Source of the DNA: Thermoleophilia bacterium
GTDB lineage: Bacteria > Actinomycetota > Thermoleophilia > Gaiellales > SKUG01
DNA: 7,386 nt
Direction: 5' to 3'
Assembly: GCA_025964465.1 (NCBI GenBank)
Contig: JAOPYS010000254.1
Span: 1 to 7,386 of the forward strand
The notes under the pieces are model-generated. The model had not been told where the DNA came from. It made no database searches and saw only the letters and a list, made by a program, of their open reading frames with translations. Of this stretch, positions 1 to 5,299 are shown piece after piece (positions within the stretch are counted from its first letter, which is position 1; the number at the start of each line of letters is the position of its first letter). A program made the position numbers and the translations under genes.

Positions 1-60
1 GCGAACATGTACAACTAGCATAATGAATCTTTTGCAAGCAAAATGCGACCTTTTCGGACA
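1..60. promoter_or_regulatory. AT-rich edge region with a 14-bp palindrome
   Basis: This patch is far richer in A and T than the rest of the window. It contains the palindrome TTTTGC-AA-GCAAAA at 30-43. On the minus strand a -10-like TATGCT lies at 22-17, but no good -35 sits at the right distance (CATTTT at 45-40 is the best candidate, with 17 bases between). The likely reading is a control region for a leftward gene that starts outside the window, with the palindrome as a possible operator. The rest of 61-170 shows nothing I can name. Confidence 0.3.
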
Positions 61-170
61 CGGCCGCACGGCTCCGCACAGATATGTTCTCCCCTGCGTG
101 TGGTCACATTTCGTGGCGCGCACGCGATGCCCCCGACGGCCCGACGCGTGGGTAGGGATTGACCCAGACT

Positions 171-199
171 TGTGACGGGGACGTCGCACTTCCGTCACA
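171..199. repeat. Perfect 8-bp inverted repeat
   Basis: TGTGACGG at 171-178 is matched by CCGTCACA at 192-199, with 13 bases between. It lies downstream of the DUF192 gene, beyond the hairpins at 201-237. It could be a third 3'-end hairpin or a regulator site for a gene to the left. CCGTCACA occurs again at 3022-3029 in another intergenic region. Confidence 0.35.
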
Positions 200-200
200 C

Positions 201-237
201 ACCCTCGACCGGGGGTCGAGGGTCGGGACCGACCCTC
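201..237 (-). terminator. Overlapping hairpins at the 3' end of the DUF192 gene
   Basis: Two inverted repeats share bases. ACCCTCGACC at 201-210 pairs with GGTCGAGGGT at 214-223 (10 bp, 3-base loop). GAGGGTCGG at 218-226 pairs with CCGACCCTC at 229-237 (9 bp, 2-base centre) and runs into the stop codon of the DUF192 gene. Both cannot form at once. There is no T-run after either on the minus strand, so this is a GC-hairpin type terminator at best. The position directly after the stop supports a 3'-end role. Confidence 0.5.
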
Positions 238-682
238 AGGCGTCGTTGGCGAGCACCTGCAGGCGGTCGCCCACGCGGATGTTGAAGAAGGCGGCCTTGC
301 CCTGGGGCAGCTCGAGCACGGAGTGGGCGTGCTTGCCGCCGCGCGCCATCCGCCACGGCCGCAGGTCCTCGTGCACGCGTACGACCTGCATCCCCTCATC
401 CAGGAAGACGGCGTCGATGGGGAAGCGCATGAAGAACATGTGGATGGCGTTGCACGGGTCGATCCACAACCCCTCGGCCGGCGCCAGTGCGCCCCGACCC
501 AGGAGGCCCCGCATGCGTCGCCACATCGTGTCCGCCTTGACCAGGGTCGGGGTGACCACCTCCCCCCGGAGCACGATGCGGAACGTCGCGCCGTCACGCT
601 CGCGAGCGAACGCCCCATCGGTCGAATCGTGTTCGTGCGAATGGTCCATCGGTCCTCGAGACGGCAGCGGCTGCACCCTCAT
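236..682 (-). CDS. DUF192 family protein
   Basis: The protein of 148 residues matches the DUF192 family (Pfam PF02643), small single-domain proteins of unknown biochemical role. The family pattern runs from about residue 48 to 143: a K-A-D-T-x-x-R-R-x-R-G-L-L-G-R stretch near 49-63, then W-I-D-P-C-N-A-I-H-M-F-F-M near 73-85, the conserved F-P-I-D at 87-90, and a closing A-F-F-N-I-x-x-G-D near 131-139. Many family members are exported, but this one begins with a His/Asp/Glu-rich hydrophilic tail and shows no signal peptide, so it is probably cytoplasmic. The start is uncertain. GGGGAGG at 689-683 abuts the ATG at 682 with no spacer, but lies 6 bases before an in-frame GTG at 676. A third choice is the ATG at 649, preceded by GAGGA. 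The domain is the same for all three. The gene stands alone, divergent from the coiled-coil gene at 848. Confidence 0.88.
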   Translation of the reverse strand: MRVQPLPSRGPMDHSHEHDSTDGAFARERDGATFRIVLRGEVVTPTLVKADTMWRRMRGLLGRGALAPAEGLWIDPCNAIHMFFMRFPIDAVFLDEGMQVVRVHEDLRPWRMARGGKHAHSVLELPQGKAAFFNIRVGDRLQVLANDA

Positions 683-847
683 CCTCCCCGGTCGGCGCGT
701 GGGTGTGTCACGGCGCTCGATCGAGCCGACACGCAGGCTCCGACACCGCCGCTGCTACGCATCGTGTGCGCGGGTTGTGAAGGTTTGCGAACCCCCAGCC
801 CCGGCCACAACCCCGGAGTAGTTCTCGAACCGACCGGAAGCGTGCAC

Positions 848-2614
848 ATGGCTGACGAACAAACGCCGCAGTCCGACCTGATCGACGATGCGATCCGACA
901 GGCGGAACGGCAGCTGGAGGAGAAGCTGGAGGCGCTGCGCATGAGTGCGCTGGCCGAGCCGACGCCCCCCAGCGACCCGGTGGCGACCGACATCGCCGTG
1001 CTGCGCCCGACGCAGTCGTCGCGCGCCAGCGAGCCCGCGCCCCCCGCGCCCGAGGCGGCCACCGCCTGGGAGGAGGCGCCCGGCCACGACGTGACCTTCG
1101 CGCCGAGCGAGGGCACCGTCACGTTGTCCGGGACCGAGCTGTACGTGCCAGACGCCGAGGATCCGAGCCTCGACGACGCGGACGCGGTGGCCGACGACGC
1201 GACCGACGCACCACACACCACCTCGCTGACCGCCGACGTGCACGACCTCGTCGCGGTCTGGGACGACGAGGACGCCCCGGCGCCTGCGGCCGACACACCC
1301 GTCGCGTGGTCCATGCCGGACCCGGTCGAGCCCGCGGCCCCGACCGCGCCACCGCACGTCGCGCCTTCCCATGCCGTCACGCCCGACCGGGCGGACCGTG
1401 GATGGGACACCCCCGAGCCCGTGCACTCGTCCTGGACGCGTGCCACCGGCGACCACACCCGTCCGGTCGACGGCTCACCCACGTCGCACGCCCTCACCCC
1501 TCAGGAGCCGACCCCGGTCGGCCCCACCGAGGAGGAGCTGCAGTTCTGGGCGCACACCCGCACGGCGCTGCGCAACCTGCAGCAGTTCACCGAGCACGTC
1601 CCGGGCATGGTCGCCGCCGACGTGGCCGCCGAGGTGGAGCGCGTGGTGCGCGACGAGCTCGCCCCCACCGGTGCGACGCTGCGGCTCGTCCAGCAGCAGG
1701 TGCAGGGCGGCCTGCCCAAGCTCGCCGAGCGGATCGAGGGCTCCATCGAGCAGGCGCTGACCTCGCCCGATGCCGGCATCCGGCAGATCCGCGAGGAGCT
1801 GCCGATGCAGCTCGACCGGACGGTCCGCGAGACCCGCACCGTGGTGCGCGAGGAGCTCGACCACACGGCGAGCACCCTGCACGCCGCGATGGCCGGCGAC
1901 GTGGGTCGCCTCGAGGACTCGATCGCCAGCAACGTCACGCGCATGGCGCAGGGCACCACCGATTCGGTGGCCCGCGTCGAGCGCGACCTCGAGCTGCTGG
2001 GCGAGGGCGTGGCACGGTTCGAGCGCAGCCTCGGCTCCGAGTTCGAGCGCGTCGAGGATGCCATGCGCGCCTCGATCGAGCGGGCCGAGCATGCGTTGGC
2101 CGACCAGATCGCCGAGCCGGCGGCGACCATCCGTCGCCTCGACGCGGAGCTGCCCGAGCGCCTGTCCAGCGTCGAGCGGACGCTCGTCGAGCAGCTGCGC
2201 ACCTCGCAGCGCGACGTCTCCAACGTGCTCGGCAACCTCGTCGACGCCAACCGGGCCTCGCTCGACCGCGTCGCCGCCATCGCCTCGACCCTCGACGAGG
2301 ATCGTTCTCGTCGCTCCGAGGACGTCGAGGTCATCGTCGACGCGGTCACGACCGGCTGGGAAGGCCTGGCCGGCGCCGTCAAGGTGCTCTTCGAGCAGCA
2401 CGAGCGCACGTCGGAGCAGGTGGCCGGGATCGAGGCACGCCTCGGGCAGCTGCGCGACCTGGAGGGTGCCGTCGAGGGCACGATGGCCGAGCTGCGCGAC
2501 CTCGTCCGCAACCTCACCCCCGCTCCGGTGGTCGTCACGGTCTCGCACCCGGAGGCCACCGTGCAGAACACCTCGCGCGGCGGCTGGCTGGCCGACTCCG
2601 ACGCGAAGGACTGA
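848..2614 (+). CDS. Large coiled-coil protein with disordered acidic Pro/Ala-rich N-terminal half, function unknown
   Basis: I do not recognise this 588-residue protein. The ATG at 848 is preceded by GGAAG at 836-840, seven bases away. The frame is also open further upstream to 323, but that part overlaps the DUF192 gene and has no character of its own. Residues 8-33 form a charged amphipathic helix. About 37-226 is low-complexity, rich in Pro, Ala, Asp and Glu, and presumably disordered. From about 226 to 556 the sequence is almost continuous heptad-like helix rich in Leu, Val, Glu, Arg and Gln, with phrases such as R-x-x-R-E-E-L-D repeated. A short hydrophobic V-V-V-T-V strand lies near 560-565, then a polar tail. 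No transmembrane segment or signal peptide is present. This layout fits a scaffold, cytoskeletal or chromosome/envelope-organising protein, but that is inference from shape alone. It appears monocistronic and ends in the hairpin at 2634-2673. The upstream gap (683-847) holds a 12-bp palindrome, GCTCGATCGAGC, at 715-726. Confidence 0.88.
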   Translation: MADEQTPQSDLIDDAIRQAERQLEEKLEALRMSALAEPTPPSDPVATDIAVLRPTQSSRASEPAPPAPEAATAWEEAPGHDVTFAPSEGTVTLSGTELYVPDAEDPSLDDADAVADDATDAPHTTSLTADVHDLVAVWDDEDAPAPAADTPVAWSMPDPVEPAAPTAPPHVAPSHAVTPDRADRGWDTPEPVHSSWTRATGDHTRPVDGSPTSHALTPQEPTPVGPTEEELQFWAHTRTALRNLQQFTEHVPGMVAADVAAEVERVVRDELAPTGATLRLVQQQVQGGLPKLAERIEGSIEQALTSPDAGIRQIREELPMQLDRTVRETRTVVREELDHTASTLHAAMAGDVGRLEDSIASNVTRMAQGTTDSVARVERDLELLGEGVARFERSLGSEFERVEDAMRASIERAEHALADQIAEPAATIRRLDAELPERLSSVERTLVEQLRTSQRDVSNVLGNLVDANRASLDRVAAIASTLDEDRSRRSEDVEVIVDAVTTGWEGLAGAVKVLFEQHERTSEQVAGIEARLGQLRDLEGAVEGTMAELRDLVRNLTPAPVVVTVSHPEATVQNTSRGGWLADSDAKD

Positions 2615-2633
2615 CGCGACCTGCAGATCCACC

Positions 2634-2673
2634 CACTGCGGGGGAGGCGCCGGGAGGCTCCTCCCCCGCAGTG
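2634..2673. terminator. Strong 14-bp hairpin between convergent genes
   Basis: CACTGCGGGGGAGG at 2634-2647 pairs perfectly with CCTCCCCCGCAGTG at 2660-2673 around a 12-base loop. It lies 20 bases after the stop of the coiled-coil gene and 43 bases beyond the end of the convergent pilin gene, so it can serve both. Neither side has a real T-run (TCTT follows on the plus strand), as is common for terminators in high-GC actinobacteria. Confidence 0.7.
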
Positions 2674-2715
2674 TCTTCCGGGAGGGCGGGGGGTCCGGAA
2701 GGATCGTGCACCGGG

Positions 2716-2916
2716 CTACTGCGTGGCGCTGATCGCGCTCTGGAGCCGCTTGGCCACCGCGCCGCCGATCTGGTCGCCGTGGCCGCCGAGCCCGCCGCCG
2801 ACCGCGGCGAGCAGGACGGCGACCGCGACGGCGAGGCCGACGTACTCGACGGTGGACTGGCCGCGCTCCGCGCGGCGGGGATGACGGTCGGTGGTGGTGG
2901 GTCGTGGGATCCGCAT
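2716..2916 (-). CDS. Flp-type prepilin (class III type IV pilin subunit)
   Basis: The 66-residue product has the layout of an Flp/Fap pilin, the small subunit polymerised by Tad secretion systems. A basic leader (residues 1-18) ends in R-G, followed by Q-S-T-V-E-Y. This is the prepilin peptidase site: cleavage after Gly19 puts Glu24 at +5 and Tyr25 at +6, as in the family. A hydrophobic segment rich in Ala and Val follows (about 26-43), then a short Gly-rich polar tail. The mature pilin would be 47 residues, a normal size. The ATG is well supported by AGGAG at 2928-2924, seven bases upstream. No tad assembly ATPase, prepilin peptidase or pseudopilin gene lies in the window, so the assembly machinery must be encoded elsewhere. 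A role as a general envelope peptide is possible but less likely given the exact cleavage motif. Confidence 0.85.
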   Translation of the reverse strand: MRIPRPTTTDRHPRRAERGQSTVEYVGLAVAVAVLLAAVGGGLGGHGDQIGGAVAKRLQSAISATQ

Positions 2917-2968
2917 GGCTGCGCTCCTGGTCGTGGGCTGGTCGATACGGAGATGCTGCAGCCCGAAC

Positions 2969-3029
2969 CGTGACGCGTTGCGCGCGCATCGTGACGAAAG
3001 TGCAACGTCCGACGCACGGATCCGTCACA
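2969..3029. promoter_or_regulatory. Repeated CGTGACG motifs in the pilin/dehydrogenase divergent gap
   Basis: CGTGACG occurs at 2969-2975 and again at 2990-2996, spaced 21 bp (two helical turns). An inverted copy with one mismatch, CGTCACA, lies at 3023-3029. CGTTGC at 2976-2981 is also matched by GCAACG at 3002-3007. This divergent gap (2917-3077) must hold the promoters of both the pilin and the dehydrogenase gene. I found no clear -35/-10 pair. The repeats could be regulator sites, but short GC-rich motifs recur by chance here. Confidence 0.25.
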
Positions 3030-3077
3030 GGTTCTTTAGGGTCGAGCGCGATCGCCACCACGAACCTGGAGCCACCG

Positions 3078-3992
3078 ATGCCGACCGCCTCCGCCCCTGC
3101 ACCCCAGCCCGGCCACCCCGACACCACGGGGGTCGAGCCCGTGTCCACGGTCGCGGTCATCGGGTTCGGCACGATGGGCTCCGGGATCGCCCAGGTGTGC
3201 GCGGCCGCCGGGCTCGACGTCCGGGTCGTGGAGCCCAGCGAGGCCGTCATCGAGCGGGACATGGCGGGCATCGCACGCCAGCTCGGCAAGGCGGTGGACA
3301 AGGGCCGGCTCGACGCGGACGCGCGAGACGGAACCCTCGCCCGCATCGCGCCGGCCACGGAGCTCGAGCACGCGTTCGACGCCGACCTCGTCATCGAGGC
3401 CATCCCCGAGCGCCTCGACCTGAAGCTGGACCTGTTCCGTGCGCTCGACGAGGGCGTGGGCCCCCACACCGTCCTGGCCACCAACACGAGCGCCCTGTCG
3501 GTGACCGAGATCGCCGCCGCGACGACGCGGCCGGAACGCGTGTGCGGGCTCCACTGGTTCAACCCGGCGCCGGTGCTGCCGCTCGTGGAGGTCGTGCGCG
3601 CGGAGCGCACGGACGACGCCACGCTCGCCCGCGCCTACGCGTTCGTCCGTCAGGTCGGCAAGCACCCGATCGTCTGCCGCGACACGCCGGGGTTCGTCGT
3701 CAACCGCATCCTCATCCCGGTGCTCAACGACGTGGTCGGGCTGTGGGACGCCGGGCTCGCGTCGGCGCAGGACATCGACGACGGCTGCCGGTTCGGGCTC
3801 AACTGGCCGATCGGCCCCCTCGCCCTGTGCGACCTGATCGGCCTCGACGTGGCAGTGCACGCCGCCGAGGCGCTCCACGCGTCCACGCACGAGCCGCGCA
3901 TGGCGCCGCCCGCCGCGATGGTCCGCATGGTCAAGGCCGGCAAGCTGGGCCGCAAGAGCGGCGAGGGGTTCTACGACTACGCGGGCAGCTGA
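3078..3992 (+). CDS. 3-hydroxyacyl-CoA dehydrogenase, 3-hydroxybutyryl-CoA dehydrogenase type
   Basis: The product oxidises 3-hydroxyacyl-CoA to 3-ketoacyl-CoA with NAD(P), a step in beta-oxidation, butyrate/PHB-type C4 metabolism or phenylacetate breakdown (hbd, fadB2 and paaH-like enzymes). With 304 residues it is a stand-alone enzyme, not a fusion to enoyl-CoA hydratase. The Rossmann loop G-F-G-T-M-G-S-G spans 29-36. The catalytic set known from human HAD is complete: Ser138 in N-T-S, His159 in H-W-F-N-P, Glu171 twelve residues later, and Asn209 in G-F-V-V-N-R. The C-terminal helical domain ends with the family's G-K-L-G-R-K-S-G-E-G-F-Y-D-Y. The ATG at 3078 has GGAG six bases upstream. An in-frame GTG at 3141 would give 283 residues, closer to the usual 280-290, so the first 21 residues may be an extension. 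The gene converges on a MarR gene only 22 bases away. The exact substrate chain length cannot be read from sequence. Confidence 0.93.
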   Translation: MPTASAPAPQPGHPDTTGVEPVSTVAVIGFGTMGSGIAQVCAAAGLDVRVVEPSEAVIERDMAGIARQLGKAVDKGRLDADARDGTLARIAPATELEHAFDADLVIEAIPERLDLKLDLFRALDEGVGPHTVLATNTSALSVTEIAAATTRPERVCGLHWFNPAPVLPLVEVVRAERTDDATLARAYAFVRQVGKHPIVCRDTPGFVVNRILIPVLNDVVGLWDAGLASAQDIDDGCRFGLNWPIGPLALCDLIGLDVAVHAAEALHASTHEPRMAPPAAMVRMVKAGKLGRKSGEGFYDYAGS

Positions 3993-4014
3993 CCCGCCCG
4001 CGACCGGAGGTCCG

Positions 4015-4530
4015 TCAGGTCGGCGTGGGCGACGGCAGCTCGGCCTCGCTGCGATCGCGCAGGCCGCTCGCGTGGCGATGGGCGAGGTCGCGCATGCCCT
4101 CGCTCCAGCGCCCGATGATGCGCTGCTCCTCCGCGGAGAATGTCCCGACGAGCGTCATCATGTCGCGCTCCCACGGGGCGACCAGCGGTGCCATCAGCTC
4201 CTCCGGGCGCGCGTTCAGCGACAGCACGGTGCGACGCCGGTCGTGCAGGTCCGGGGTGCGCTGCACGTAGTCGAGCGCCTCCAGCCGGTCCGTGAGCGCG
4301 GTGACGGCAGCACGCGACAGCGGGATCCGGGCGCCGAGCTCGCTCATCGTCATGGGGCCGTGCTCCCACAGGTGGGCCAGCGCCAGGCGCTCGTGCGCGT
4401 TGATCGTCAACCCGCGCAGGAACTGGGCCAGCAGGCCGGACAGCGCGACGGCCATCTGGGCCGTGGCGGTCACCGGGGCGGCCATCGCGCCGATGGTGGA
4501 AGGACGGTCGAGACCTGCGTCATTGGCCAT
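4015..4530 (-). CDS. MarR family transcriptional regulator (paralogue 1)
   Basis: The protein of 171 residues has the MarR fold: a dimerisation helix (about 20-40), a winged helix-turn-helix (about 43-107) and C-terminal dimerisation helices (about 110-160). The recognition helix follows I-P-L-S-R-A-A-V-T and ends D-R-L-E. The wing carries D-x-x-D-R-R-R at 94-100, the arginines that usually reach the DNA minor groove. Such proteins bind a palindrome as a dimer and usually release it on binding a small phenolic or other ligand. The ATG at 4530 has only a distant GGGGG, nine bases upstream, as ribosome site. The gene lies apart from the other two MarR genes, behind its own promoter-like and operator-like sequences at 4589-4617, which suggests autoregulation. 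It converges on the hydroxyacyl-CoA dehydrogenase gene, the nearest metabolic gene. The ligand is unknown. Confidence 0.92.
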   Translation of the reverse strand: MANDAGLDRPSTIGAMAAPVTATAQMAVALSGLLAQFLRGLTINAHERLALAHLWEHGPMTMSELGARIPLSRAAVTALTDRLEALDYVQRTPDLHDRRRTVLSLNARPEELMAPLVAPWERDMMTLVGTFSAEEQRIIGRWSEGMRDLAHRHASGLRDRSEAELPSPTPT

Positions 4531-4549
4531 GCGGTGGAACCCCCAGTCG

Positions 4550-4579
4550 AAAACAAAAGTCCCGGGCCACTGGCCCGGG
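4550..4579 (-). terminator. Intrinsic-terminator-like hairpin with T-run in the leader of MarR paralogue 1
   Basis: CCCGGGCCA at 4561-4569 pairs with TGGCCCGGG at 4571-4579, with one base at the centre. Read on the minus strand it is followed by ACTTTTGTTTT, a classic intrinsic terminator shape and the only T-run of this kind I saw after a hairpin in the window. It lies 118 bases past the stop of the MarR pair (4697), so it could end that operon. It also sits inside any transcript that reaches MarR paralogue 1, since fewer than 20 bases separate the T-run from that gene's ATG. Confidence 0.72.
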
Positions 4580-4588
4580 TGTCCGATC

Positions 4589-4617
4589 AGGTTAGCAAAT
4601 GCTCACCGACGTGCCAA
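4589..4617 (-). promoter_or_regulatory. Probable promoter of MarR paralogue 1
   Basis: On the minus strand TTGGCA (4617-4612, five of six bases of the sigma-70 -35 consensus) is separated by exactly 17 bases from TAACCT (4594-4589, a modest -10). Transcription would start near 4582, leaving a leader of about 52 bases that begins almost at once with the hairpin at 4561-4579. The call rests on consensus match and position only. Confidence 0.45.
4590..4607. promoter_or_regulatory. Operator-like palindrome overlapping the MarR paralogue 1 promoter
   Basis: GGTTAGCA-AA-TGCTCACC is an 18-bp inverted repeat with seven of eight arm positions paired. Its size fits typical MarR operators. It covers most of the proposed -10 and half of the spacer, so a bound dimer would block the promoter. 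Autorepression by the gene's own product is the simplest inference. Confidence 0.5.
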
Positions 4618-4696
4618 CCGCGGTGAACTATACGGGCGTCGATGCGTCAACCTAGCGAGAGGATTGCACCCTTTCGCCCCGGTTGGGATGCGGGGG

Positions 4697-5299
4697 TCAC
4701 CACCAGCTCGGCGGGATGTCCGCGTCGCGGCGCCGCGTGCCGCGCTTGGCCGCGCCGCCCGCCAGCTTGTCGATCTCCTCCGTGGACATCGACCGCATCT
4801 CCTCGGCCTCGTCGCGGGCCATCTCCCGGATGTCGGCGAGGACGTCCACGACCTGCCCCCACACCGCGGGGTCGAGGCCGTCGACGTACTCCTGCAGGCG
4901 GGCGTTCCACGCGCCGTGGATGCGGGCCAGCTCGGTCTCCACCCGCTCCGTGACCTCGAGCAGGATGCGACGGCGGTCGGTGGGATCCGGCACGCGCTTG
5001 ACGAAGCCCGTGCGCTCGAGCCGGTCCGTGAGCGTCGTGACCGCCGCCCGCGAGAGCGGGATCCGCTTGCCGAGGTCGGTCATCGTCATCCGACCGAACT
5101 CCCAGAGCGTCGAGATGGCGAGCATCTCGTGGGCGTTGAGCCCCCAGCCGCGCCGCAGCTGCGAGGTGAGTGCATCGCTGGACGCCGTGAAGCGCTGCAG
5201 GAACCGTGGTGCCTGCCCCACCTCGCGGCCGAGCTCGCGCACGTCGCGGCGCATGAGCGCGACGACGTCGCTCCAGCTGCGCTTGTCCGCTGCGTTCAC
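4697..5299 (-). CDS. MarR family transcriptional regulator (paralogue 2)
   Basis: This 200-residue MarR protein has an N-terminal helical extension (about 8-50), the winged helix-turn-helix (about 54-118) with I-P-L-S-R-A-A-V-T-T-L-T-D-R-L-E at 80-95 and wing D-x-T-D-R-R-R at 105-111, then a long charged C-terminal helical part. It ends in an unusually basic tail (K-R-G-T-R-R-R near 185-191) closing in S-W-W, so it is longer than the usual 140-170 residues. The start codon is GTG. It overlaps the stop of paralogue 3 as GTGA, with GGAGGTGA just upstream inside the preceding gene, so the two are translationally coupled. Over the roughly 65-residue DNA-binding core it is about two-thirds identical to paralogue 3 by eye, showing a duplication. 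The pair may act on the same or overlapping sites, or form heterodimers; this is inference. Confidence 0.92.
   Translation of the reverse strand: MNAADKRSWSDVVALMRRDVRELGREVGQAPRFLQRFTASSDALTSQLRRGWGLNAHEMLAISTLWEFGRMTMTDLGKRIPLSRAAVTTLTDRLERTGFVKRVPDPTDRRRILLEVTERVETELARIHGAWNARLQEYVDGLDPAVWGQVVDVLADIREMARDEAEEMRSMSTEEIDKLAGGAAKRGTRRRDADIPPSWW

Noticed and set aside
159..821. A 220-codon plus-strand frame at the left end
   Set aside because: It is antisense to the DUF192 gene, which has a recognisable family match.
323..847. Upstream extension of the coiled-coil gene to an ATG at 323
   Set aside because: The extra 175 residues overlap the DUF192 gene on the other strand and lack any domain. 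The ATG at 848 has a well-placed GGAAG and begins a natural amphipathic helix.
1306..2973. A 555-codon plus-strand frame rich in Arg, Ala and Gly
   Set aside because: It is a shifted frame of the coiled-coil gene, which has the better codon pattern and ribosome site.
1475..3622. A 715-codon open frame on the minus strand
   Set aside because: It runs antisense through the coiled-coil gene and the dehydrogenase gene and across the pilin gene in another frame, with no family features.
4620..4655. TTGACG and TATAGT on the minus strand upstream of MarR paralogue 1
   Set aside because: Both hexamers look good alone but are only 12 bases apart, too close for a sigma-70 type promoter. The TTGGCA/TAACCT pair with 17 bases between is better.
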